Below are positions 9,801 through 18,008 of a stretch of 64,000 nt of DNA, piece by piece. Numbering within the stretch: the first letter of the stretch is position 1; each line of letters opens with the position of its first letter. The notes below the pieces were generated by a model. That model was not told the DNA's origin. It did no database searches and saw nothing but the letters and a program-made list of their open reading frames with translations. Source of the stretch: a virus; IMG/VR virus record IMGVR_UViG_3300018065_000011, positions 308,163 through 372,162 of that record; one strand, given 5' to 3'. A program made the translations under genes and the position numbers.

Positions 9801-12800
9801 GACTTGGGAGTTATTCGTCGGTGTAGATGAGGACACGAACGATCCGGGGATCGTTGCCGATGCTCACTACCTCCAATTCAACCATCTGTTGGAGGAGCCG
9901 TTCAAGATCCGCACGCTCACTGACCTGGGCGACGTACCGGTAGACGCAACGACACAGGAAGCCAGTCGTCTCCAAGCCAACATCAGCCGCGCGTTGGCTT
10001 CCGAGCGAGAGATCGACATACGGTTTGGACAACCCAACGGCAGTCCCACGGCCACGCTCAGGCGGCTAGAGCAGGAGTTTCTCGGAGAGATCGTCAACAG
10101 TGGGTTGTATGTTCCCGATCCGAGCGGTGAGAGGTTCGTCAACGAGGACTTCTCGATTCGAGTCGGGACCAAACTGTTTACGTTCGCTGCGGGAGATCTG
10201 GTCAAGGTCCCGCCACCTGTGACGTTCCCGTTGACGGGCAACATCATCGAGGTCGAGGATGGTTCGGGGCTCCTGAATTTCGGCGCTGAGGTTTTCGCTG
10301 AGCTAGCGCAGTCCGATGTCTACTACGTCGAGGAATTCGCGGACCCGGCCGCCAGCCCAACGGTCTTGCCAGCAGGAGTGGCCGAGTATCGCATTGACGA
10401 TGGTCTGTTGAATTTCTCGGCAGACGACATGGCGCAGTACGGGGGAACCACGACGGCTTACTTCGTGCAGCAGATGGTCACGGAAAACGGTCAGGATGTG
10501 ACCATCAGCCCTCTTCAGGGATCGATCCTGTTCAACACTCCCATAGATGAGCAGACCATTGTCGAGGTCGAGTACTTCCAGGCCCAGGTCGGATCGGGGG
10601 AGCTAGCACTCGATAATGAGGGGGATCCGATTCAGGTCATCGAGTTTGTACCTCTGTTCGTAGATCAGGAGGAAGCGACACTACCGCCGGTTCCGCCGGG
10701 GAGCATCGTGCCTGCGGACTACGGTAGGCGATGGGATTTCAACCCCACAGAGAGGACCGTTCGTGAGGACATCGACGCAACGATCTACGTGGGGAACAAC
10801 TTGGCGAACGTCGGAGGCGCTGTTTCTCCCCAAGTCGAGATTGACTACGAGGCGAACCAACTCATTCTCAAGCAGCCGGTTGATCAGAACACGAAGGTCA
10901 CGATCACGTATGCCGTCAATGAATCGTTTGGGGGCGAGCAGTCCTACACGGTGTCTACGATTCCCGTGTATCGGCCGCCTTTCCGCATCCCGGCGAACAC
11001 TGACGAGTTTGTGTTGGAGGGAGACCGGACCGGCGATGTGATCGCAGGCAAGCTGCTTCGCGTCGGTGAGTTTCCGTTCTACATCAAGGAGTCCACATAC
11101 GACGCGTCGGCAAACAGCACGACGGTCGAGATTTTCCCCCCGACGCAGCCAAACCAGGAGCCCGGCACGCTTGCTCCAGGGCACGATGTTCTTTCGCTGC
11201 TCACGGAGCGCCCCATCGCCAAGCAGTACAACACGGCGGCTGACGACGGCATTTGGAAGGACATTCCCAACGAGTATGAGCCGGTCAATCGGGGCTTCGT
11301 TTCGGTCACGTTCTTCGGCAACTTGGTCGAGGATGCAATAACGGGTTACTTGCTGGAGATCGGCGGCTACCCGTTCATCATCGCGGGCGCAACGCTTTCA
11401 GAGGACGGGAACCGGACTACGATTGATCTGACTTCGCCAACACCAGAAGGGTTTGTGGTTGGGCAGGATGCGGTCCGGGTCACGATCCGCCCTGTGTATC
11501 AACCGGCACCGATGAATTTCCTGGGGCTCGGGCCAGTTTCCAGGGAGGACGTTGCCGAAGTAGTGCTGTTTGGAGAGACGGATGATTCTGGCAACGTACT
11601 TCCTGGGCGCACCCTCAAGCTGTCAACGGAATACACGCTGGACTACGACTCAGGAACCATCGACTTTCTGGCGCCCCAGCAGGCTCCTCTCCGTCCTGGT
11701 CAGACGCTCTATCTCCGCCACACGCGGCTCAGGGTTCTGGCTCCGTTCGTCAGGGATGAGGTTGTCGTAACGCCGCGATACTTTGCTTCGTATGTCAATG
11801 GCATCGTGCCGTCCGAGGACAACGGCATTCTGGGCCAGGTTCTTCGTGCCGAGTACACGTTTGCCAGCCCAGACACATGGTTCTATCGCACAGCGCCTTT
11901 GCTCGACTACTTGGGAGAGGTAGGCGAATCGCTGCAAGCGGGGATTTCAGCGCAACTGCCGTCTCGCGGTGCTGTTGTTGCGATTCCTCCGGCGGTCGAG
12001 AACGACACAGAGGGCAACTTGGGGCTCAGGGCGCAGATCAGTGATCTGGAGGACCAAGATCGTGCTGCCCGGACGTTCATCGAATTCTACAACAATGTCA
12101 TCCTGGCATACGAACAGGTGTTGGAGACGATCTCTGGCAACGTCATTGGCGACCGGGATGGGAAATTCAAATTCTTCGTTGGTCGGGGAAAGGAGCTAGC
12201 GCCACCCGGATACGAGGATGCCATCACAGGCAACCTCAACACGCGCAACATCTTCTCGGAGTTGTTCTTCGCCTACAATCGCCATCTCATTCACCTGACG
12301 CGAGACCCGTTGGTAGAGCCGATCACGGCGGAGCTACAAGGCGATCAGATTGTCGGAGATTTCCTCGATCCTGATCGCCTGGCCGACTTGTTTGGGGAGA
12401 TGCGCGAGATCATCCACAACGATGTGGACGATTTGGTGCTGGTGTCTCGCACTCGCAAGCGCGTGCGAAGGAAGCCGCTTCGCTATGAGTCGTTTGGGCG
12501 CTATGACATCGCAGGAGAGCCCAACAAATTCTCACGTCTCTTCCCCGAGCGCGCAACCGCTTTCACGCTGACCGATCCGGGGCTCTTGGCGGATCTCGAA
12601 TCCGATCCGGTCGATCCGGGTGTCTACGCTTTCCGCAAGAAACTTACGAAGTGGTCGTTCAAGGGAGGGATTCAACGGCCGAAGCGCGGGAGCACGTTCC
12701 GCAAGTCCATTGGGATCATCGGGAATCCTGTGTTGGGCCAGATGACTGGGATCACGAGTATCACGGTGACCGATCGGTTGCCGAGAGCACGGGTGTTTGC

Positions 12801-15800
12801 CTACTCGGAGACGGGGTTCCCCGATCTTGATTCGAGTTTTGAGTCTGACCCGCGGCCAGCGGTGATTGCCACGGTTCTTCCGCTGCACGAGTTTCCCATC
12901 CGTGACGATGGTTTGCCGGACGTATCGCAGTTAGAAGCGAACGGCGGAGAGTTGCCAGACCTGACGACTGGCGATTCCGACTTGATCACGCCTGCGTTCA
13001 CTACCTTCGATCGTGACGACCGAAGGTTTCCCCAGATAGCGATTGGGCGTCCTACGGGAGAAATCATCGACATCGTGTCCGCTACCAGCGTGAACATTGG
13101 GTTTGGGGACTTTACTGTTTCCATACCTCAAAAGGTGTTTGTAGGAGAGGTTCTCCAGGGCTGCATCCTCACGTTCGTGACTTCAAACAATTCGACTGGC
13201 GATCCTATCCTCGATTCGACTGAGATTCTTGAGGCTGGCGATGAGCCCGAGGACGCGACGCCGCTCACGCTGGAGCGCGGCGATACCATCTTCATTACGC
13301 CGCCGGACGTGGACATTGAACCGGCCGATCCCTCGGAGAACGAGCAACGGGCTGCGGAGGTAAAAGGACTCCCAAGCTATCGCGTAGACTTCGATCTTCG
13401 TGTGAACGATGGCGATGGTGTGTATGAGGACAACACGCTGCCGTCGATCCTCGATCCCAGCATCTTCTTCCTCAAGGAGCTACTAGGCCAGAAGCCTCCA
13501 GATCCACTCAGTCATCTGGAAGCTGAAGTGAGCTTCCGCAACAGCTTGACCGATCCTCTGGAGATCCCCGCGCTTACGGGTGGCTATACGAACGACTCGG
13601 GGGACTACACGCTTCCGTATCTGTACGTCACGAATACGGAAATCGATCGCTTGGGTGAGGCAAAGGCAGCCTTCGCGACGATCGTGAGTACCGATGCCCC
13701 CGCTCCTCGGGCTGTGTATCCTGATGAGATTCAAGGAACGGATGGGCAAGTCCTCGCGTCGTTGTCGTTCGGGGGCGAGCAGCCTGCGGCGTTGCTCACG
13801 AGCCTGGATGCTACGCCCGTTACGACTGCCGGAGGCTACACACCGGGCTCGGGAGTGGGTGACGTTGCGCCTTACGATCTGCTCCTCATCGAGACTCCAC
13901 AGAGCGAGATTCCGATAGGAGCGCAAGGCATCATCAACCTCGGGACGGTTGAAGGCGGCGCCTCTGGAAGTCGGCTTCATCCTGCGCGCTTCGTGACGGC
14001 GACTTCGGCAGGTGCGCGTTTTCGCTACGAGTTTCTGGCGATGCAGACCTACGTTAACCAGCCGCCGACTGTGGCTCCTCCTGGCATGGTGGTTTCGGTA
14101 GCCGGCCCGACTACGACGTTCGATGTCACGTCTGTCTCTCCAGGTTTCATCGTGTTCAACGACGGGAATCCGCCTCCGAGTCCGACTGGCGGTCTCAATG
14201 ACATCGTTGATCCGGGCGGACCCTTTGCCTACCCGGCCAACGACAACCGCATTCGGATCAACATTTGGACGGCAGACGATACGGTCAATCCGGTCGTGTT
14301 CGTGGGATACATCGAGATCGCCATGAATGGCGTCGGAGTCCCCACGGCAGACGCACCATTCAGTGGCCTTGGGCCTCAGACGATCACATCACCGCCGCCC
14401 TTCTTCGATCAACAAACGCTCAGTTTCCAGACGGCTGCTCCGTTTCTCACGGTGGGGTTTGGGCCGACCGACGTACCAGAGGACATCTCGAATCCGGGGT
14501 TCTCACGGCCGCTCTGGTTCACGGTCGATGTGGACACGACATCAGCGGCTCCGTCTGGCGGAGCAAGCCTGACGGGTTACATTGACAACGATCGAACGAC
14601 TTTCCGTGAGGGCATCGACATGCGCGGTGTTCTCGATCGTGGCACACCAGCGTTGGTGGGACAACCGGTACATGGGCGTCTCAGGGTCGAGTTTGTGGAA
14701 GGCCCTGGCGGTCAGGATGCGATCACGGTCAACAACCCGGCAGAAGTGAATGGCGGCGTTCCGTTCACATTCTTGAATCGAGAGTTTTCGTTCCCGACCA
14801 TAGGCAGTTTCGATCTCAACACAGGGCGTGGATCGATCAAGGTCATGGGGTTTGAGGGACACGGGAACACGCCGTTGCCCTCGACCGGGGAAGTGGTCTT
14901 CTCGGCCATTCCGTCTTGGAGTCAGGACGAGAACGGGACGATTGCCTACGGCACCGGTACTTCGGCAGCAGCCACTTTCAACCCGGATTTCGACAATCGG
15001 GTTGCGGTGCTCACTGAGGCTGATGTGACGAGCGGCAATCTGGCTAATGTGGAGGCTGGCGACATCCTCACCATTGCCAGTAGCGACGACACGTCTGCTA
15101 GGGCGACCACCAAGGCAGGTACCTACCTAGTCAAGCACGCGATTCAGCCCCTCGCAGGAGGTTGGCCTTTCGCTACCTACGGGCTCACGACAAACACCAA
15201 CCCGATTAACACAGGAGCCGGCTGGTTGCAGGTCCAGTTTCCGAGACTGGTCAGCGTCAACACGCTGACCAAGGAAATCACGATCACGTCGGCTCGCCTC
15301 GATAACGGAACGGATGCGTGGCCTCCTGCCACAAACCGGATTTATCTCATCCCCGACGTGGCGGACATCGCTTCGGTTGTCAGCGTCGAGTACACGGCGG
15401 TGGACTTTGCCAACGCGGTGTTCACCTACGATGACACCACGGTTGAGGATGCGAACGGAGGGGGTTTGACTGAGGCGGATTTGGTAGCAGTGGCGGAGGA
15501 CTCTTTCGTGTCTGGGTTCTGGGCTGCTGAGGTGCGGATGGATCGGGCAGGCGCAGGCTTGCCGAGGAACCTTGTGGGGTATCGGACGCCGGGGCCTGAC
15601 AACACAGCTTACGGCTTCGGAGGAGTCAGGTTTTTCAATCCCAAGGTTCCCGCAAGCACGGCAGTCATCTTGACTTTCGGAGGAGGTCAGATCATTGAAG
15701 GCGGCACACCTGCTGCGAACGAGATTCGTGTTACGGATCATACGCCCATAGTCAACACGTCCTTTGTCAACGATCCCGATGCCATCGTGTATCCAAGCGT

Positions 15801-17754
15801 GGCGGAGAATTTCTTGTGGCGGCTTAGTCAGGCTAACTGGGATTTGATTCATGACGGAGCGGCTCAAGGTGCGGCGCAGGTGAATTGTCTTTTCCCTGGC
15901 GATCAGCTCAATACAGAGACAGCCATTCCGGCATTTCGAGCGCAGGCGGGTGTGTTTCTGGAGCCGTCAATCCCGAGGCCCGTTTTCGATCTGGGAGGAG
16001 TGTCGCCCAAGGTCGTGGACGCGAACAACTCACTGCTCCCGGCTGATATCGGGTTTCGGGATGCGGTGACTTACGGCATGTCGGAACCCGAGCGTGTGCG
16101 GTTTGAGGTACGTCGCATTCGTCGGTTCCATCTGCCGCTCACCGATGCGTCGCAAGCACTGCTGCCGCTCCAGTACGCGTACCAGATTCGGCGTGGGGTG
16201 GTGACGACCTATGGCCCAGACACGCTGCCTCCTACGAGTGAGGAGTGGCCTTACGTCATAGAGACCATTGGCGGCACTACTCTAGGCGACTTCTTGGATG
16301 AGAACGTCAACATCAACCCCGGCGACATGTTCCGTCTGCTCGATAGCGACGGAACATTGCTCGATGAGGTCGAGATCGCGGGTATTCCAGACGAGAATCG
16401 CCTGGCTCTTGCTGCTCCGGGGATCTCGGCTGTCAGCGCGGCTAACGTGAACGGAAAGGCTTTCGAGATCTACCTGCGGGCGGTTCCGGTTCCGCACGAG
16501 CAATCGAATGAGCAGCTTCTCGATCTGGTCGCTGACGAAGTGCTGATCGAGCGCACGGCAGACTACGGTGCGCAAACCGGCGGGTGGGTTCCCATCGAAG
16601 CGTCATCGCTCGATCCTCGGCGTGTTCGTGACACGGACGGGAGCGTCAACTTCGCTGGTGCTGGAGTGGAGGAAGGCGACATCGTTCTCATCGACGGTGC
16701 GGGGGATCTGAGCGGACCAGGCGGTATTCCCATCACTGGTCAGGAAAGAGGAGCACGGCCGTTTGGGGATCGTTCTGTTCCGAATCGGACCGTGGCTACG
16801 CCTGGGCAAGAGGTTCCGTTCATCGCGGGCGCTCCGTCTGAGTTGGATGACAACCGGGGGTTCTACCGCGTGTCGGAGGTTGCTTCTGAGTCGGTGACGA
16901 TAGATCCCACAACGACCTTCTCTGGAGAGAACGGCGGAAGTTTCATTACGTTTGGCGACCAAGCGGAGTATGCCGTCTACCCAACTGTGAGCGATTCGAC
17001 GGCTCCGTTTGCCGATCCTCCGGGCGGTCCGGGGGTGGAAGGGCAGATGGATCTGAGGCCCACGTCGTTTGCTGGAGAGAACGGGTCTCCAGCGGATTCG
17101 TACTTGGACAATCTGTTCTCCATCGCTCCGTTCTCCTACCGCATCATCCGTCCTTCGGCTCTCCTCTCAGATGAGGCAGTGGATCTCATCTTGCTGATGC
17201 GCGAGCGAACGCTCAGCTTCATCGATGCGTTCAATGTGTTCTTCACAGGCACGAAGGAAGGGTCGTACTTCATCTTCCAGCGCGACGCTCACATCTCTGA
17301 TTTGGGGAATCCTCTTATCCCAGATGAGGGGTTGGGAGTCATGTCCAATGCTCTCATTCAGGGTGTCGCGGGACTGACCCAGATCTCGCCTTTCGCCAAC
17401 ACGACGGACGCACTCTCCGTGCTCGACCGGCGGTTTTGGGTAGCTGACACGCGTCTCGACGCCGAGCGCCCCCAGCCGGGAGATCCCACATACTCAACCT
17501 TTGAGACGAACGACGGCAACCCCAGCGCCGCTGTGGGCGATGGGCGTCCGGTTCTGCCCGACCGCATCACAGAGGTACTCGATAACAGCGATCAATTCCG
17601 GCCGTTGCGGTTGTCCTGGCTGAATTTCCGCGTGAACCGAGAGGATGGCATCTTGGTCACGCTCAACATCAGCCGTAGTCGGTTTTCCAAGAACAGGCGC
17701 AGGCAGATTCGCCAGCTACAGCAGGCCAAGTCTCTAGAGGATGCGCAGTCATGA
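6850..17754 (+). CDS. Giant modular tail/baseplate protein (3,634 aa)
   Basis: An uninterrupted frame of 3,634 codons starts at ATG 6850, ten bases after the previous stop; the ribosome site is weak. The protein is acidic and almost wholly beta-rich, with no signal peptide or membrane helix. A module of the type GD.L.I...GTY.V...... recurs: near residues 945-985 (GYQLKLL then GTYIV), 2735-2765 (EAGDILTIA then AGTYLV) and 3275-3350 (EEGDIVLID then RGFYRVSEV). A clear tandem duplication lies at residues about 1380-1465 and 1483-1555; both copies have a lipid-like Gly-Leu-Leu strand, then FPFYI or YPFII, then NSTTVEI or NRTTIDL. A helical stretch (about 1710-1900) interrupts the beta modules. 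I infer an elongated baseplate or fibre protein. The size is exceptional, and a long baseplate-associated fibre or a tail-tip collar are both possible. Confidence 0.6.
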   Translation: MGFPLDGFVLRAPRTAPSNAISTDEAVNGVERDFKPPVTSAFGGGEAPELVEVAADQYRAAVLLRPDDGQTEYLIWAANTADLSTLEIFEADSDDGSIRALYGTLEVENQVSDPDPEVYEDGTLRFYVSDSTNASIAAILQFKIARGDTDDTLVLTEGFYDFNPVTSIVTITDEATIQALSGGFSPLRRDRLGSLRYTRAAVRFWWSKNDRYATRFQWNGLTQRWEPLKGTAPRNLGTLLADGTYTAIPNPNVPAGEYLPGNSVDPDSYSMIRVGVRPDSGSTPVAEPVSVTGYGGILVVADDEVEEYDFPTNAPTAAGVMGQSSGELLWNPGFVNLFAGQSVFYCYQSFLTEGDAEAVGKLETSEEEPLFLSPVPGVTDYPFVRIGNRTPLEALMADTEALLAVTAVSEGQVGIALSTGKLKFSQVDIDKSDPESTTFDTNWLGAEVFYDGLSLTRSPLKTKAPVRLVDGSGDPTTISKDQRLYIPDAEPQPAPGVSGVQFEPDLTGTIPDPAIDPSIRYNKSGLVRDVRGDWDLVLFTTEGRITSVRVVDDPEDEVPRFKFRIPQGRAYIDLNRGSGGSEVILGKKDRQRFAGEPMWFLQSGVQPAVYASEARICSRVRGSFDLVGTERLKFAIQNNIYLWNASADPGGVATSAGGTFTAEEIATSLDAVITGQGSAVVVGSCVVLQTDLEANGKQYGEIEVGWGPVDTKDLSGAAALGFLPGWHVRVSNPPSVDDLHFLPDSGTHLGVYRSPLNISGRRDDIADIGHRDRLEDTTLSENIAQIPVVLLDKIPLEDQPGYDDGVFFRLQTGFFTRDLQNYDEVLHQFGEGKFTWVDENSLFGLVPRPTTELGLGASSLVPDSFRLPGKGLKVSADGGPFVEQELDTDFKLLLDGQPGIATLIQQVGDRVALGARGTVAARGTTFEDNSPDVDFVALGVTEGYQLKLLTGAEAIQGTYIVTADATNPKQLQVKPAFLDDSSSVTWELFVGVDEDTNDPGIVADAHYLQFNHLLEEPFKIRTLTDLGDVPVDATTQEASRLQANISRALASEREIDIRFGQPNGSPTATLRRLEQEFLGEIVNSGLYVPDPSGERFVNEDFSIRVGTKLFTFAAGDLVKVPPPVTFPLTGNIIEVEDGSGLLNFGAEVFAELAQSDVYYVEEFADPAASPTVLPAGVAEYRIDDGLLNFSADDMAQYGGTTTAYFVQQMVTENGQDVTISPLQGSILFNTPIDEQTIVEVEYFQAQVGSGELALDNEGDPIQVIEFVPLFVDQEEATLPPVPPGSIVPADYGRRWDFNPTERTVREDIDATIYVGNNLANVGGAVSPQVEIDYEANQLILKQPVDQNTKVTITYAVNESFGGEQSYTVSTIPVYRPPFRIPANTDEFVLEGDRTGDVIAGKLLRVGEFPFYIKESTYDASANSTTVEIFPPTQPNQEPGTLAPGHDVLSLLTERPIAKQYNTAADDGIWKDIPNEYEPVNRGFVSVTFFGNLVEDAITGYLLEIGGYPFIIAGATLSEDGNRTTIDLTSPTPEGFVVGQDAVRVTIRPVYQPAPMNFLGLGPVSREDVAEVVLFGETDDSGNVLPGRTLKLSTEYTLDYDSGTIDFLAPQQAPLRPGQTLYLRHTRLRVLAPFVRDEVVVTPRYFASYVNGIVPSEDNGILGQVLRAEYTFASPDTWFYRTAPLLDYLGEVGESLQAGISAQLPSRGAVVAIPPAVENDTEGNLGLRAQISDLEDQDRAARTFIEFYNNVILAYEQVLETISGNVIGDRDGKFKFFVGRGKELAPPGYEDAITGNLNTRNIFSELFFAYNRHLIHLTRDPLVEPITAELQGDQIVGDFLDPDRLADLFGEMREIIHNDVDDLVLVSRTRKRVRRKPLRYESFGRYDIAGEPNKFSRLFPERATAFTLTDPGLLADLESDPVDPGVYAFRKKLTKWSFKGGIQRPKRGSTFRKSIGIIGNPVLGQMTGITSITVTDRLPRARVFAYSETGFPDLDSSFESDPRPAVIATVLPLHEFPIRDDGLPDVSQLEANGGELPDLTTGDSDLITPAFTTFDRDDRRFPQIAIGRPTGEIIDIVSATSVNIGFGDFTVSIPQKVFVGEVLQGCILTFVTSNNSTGDPILDSTEILEAGDEPEDATPLTLERGDTIFITPPDVDIEPADPSENEQRAAEVKGLPSYRVDFDLRVNDGDGVYEDNTLPSILDPSIFFLKELLGQKPPDPLSHLEAEVSFRNSLTDPLEIPALTGGYTNDSGDYTLPYLYVTNTEIDRLGEAKAAFATIVSTDAPAPRAVYPDEIQGTDGQVLASLSFGGEQPAALLTSLDATPVTTAGGYTPGSGVGDVAPYDLLLIETPQSEIPIGAQGIINLGTVEGGASGSRLHPARFVTATSAGARFRYEFLAMQTYVNQPPTVAPPGMVVSVAGPTTTFDVTSVSPGFIVFNDGNPPPSPTGGLNDIVDPGGPFAYPANDNRIRINIWTADDTVNPVVFVGYIEIAMNGVGVPTADAPFSGLGPQTITSPPPFFDQQTLSFQTAAPFLTVGFGPTDVPEDISNPGFSRPLWFTVDVDTTSAAPSGGASLTGYIDNDRTTFREGIDMRGVLDRGTPALVGQPVHGRLRVEFVEGPGGQDAITVNNPAEVNGGVPFTFLNREFSFPTIGSFDLNTGRGSIKVMGFEGHGNTPLPSTGEVVFSAIPSWSQDENGTIAYGTGTSAAATFNPDFDNRVAVLTEADVTSGNLANVEAGDILTIASSDDTSARATTKAGTYLVKHAIQPLAGGWPFATYGLTTNTNPINTGAGWLQVQFPRLVSVNTLTKEITITSARLDNGTDAWPPATNRIYLIPDVADIASVVSVEYTAVDFANAVFTYDDTTVEDANGGGLTEADLVAVAEDSFVSGFWAAEVRMDRAGAGLPRNLVGYRTPGPDNTAYGFGGVRFFNPKVPASTAVILTFGGGQIIEGGTPAANEIRVTDHTPIVNTSFVNDPDAIVYPSVAENFLWRLSQANWDLIHDGAAQGAAQVNCLFPGDQLNTETAIPAFRAQAGVFLEPSIPRPVFDLGGVSPKVVDANNSLLPADIGFRDAVTYGMSEPERVRFEVRRIRRFHLPLTDASQALLPLQYAYQIRRGVVTTYGPDTLPPTSEEWPYVIETIGGTTLGDFLDENVNINPGDMFRLLDSDGTLLDEVEIAGIPDENRLALAAPGISAVSAANVNGKAFEIYLRAVPVPHEQSNEQLLDLVADEVLIERTADYGAQTGGWVPIEASSLDPRRVRDTDGSVNFAGAGVEEGDIVLIDGAGDLSGPGGIPITGQERGARPFGDRSVPNRTVATPGQEVPFIAGAPSELDDNRGFYRVSEVASESVTIDPTTTFSGENGGSFITFGDQAEYAVYPTVSDSTAPFADPPGGPGVEGQMDLRPTSFAGENGSPADSYLDNLFSIAPFSYRIIRPSALLSDEAVDLILLMRERTLSFIDAFNVFFTGTKEGSYFIFQRDAHISDLGNPLIPDEGLGVMSNALIQGVAGLTQISPFANTTDALSVLDRRFWVADTRLDAERPQPGDPTYSTFETNDGNPSAAVGDGRPVLPDRITEVLDNSDQFRPLRLSWLNFRVNREDGILVTLNISRSRFSKNRRRQIRQLQQAKSLEDAQS

Positions 17755-18008
17755 AGCCACTCGATGAAGATCTGACTCCAGAAGAGGCCAAGCGACGGCT
17801 TGATGAGATGGGCATTCCAACAGACGCCTGGCAGAACACCAACCCTGATGGGGAGGTCGAGATCACAAGCATCCCAACATTCGAGCGCATGGCAGGTAGG
17901 CTCGGGGAATTGGGTGGCTTGATCGAGGAACAGATCGAGAAGGACCGGAAGCAGATCAAGGATCTACAACTCAAACTCGCGCGGCTCAAGCATGGAGGAG
18001 GCAGGTAG
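17751..18008 (+). CDS. Small coiled-coil protein, unknown
   Basis: The start overlaps the stop of the giant gene as ATGA, so translation is probably coupled. The 85 residues are charged: an N-terminal TPEEAKRRLDEMG helix, then residues about 45-82 with heptad-like Leu/Ile spacing (RLGELGGLIEEQIEKD, QIKDLQLKLARLK) that should form a coiled coil, and a short Gly/Arg end. No family is recognised. Small coiled-coil proteins next to large fibre or baseplate genes often act as assembly chaperones or connectors; that role is inference from size and position. Confidence 0.5.
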   Translation: MKPLDEDLTPEEAKRRLDEMGIPTDAWQNTNPDGEVEITSIPTFERMAGRLGELGGLIEEQIEKDRKQIKDLQLKLARLKHGGGR

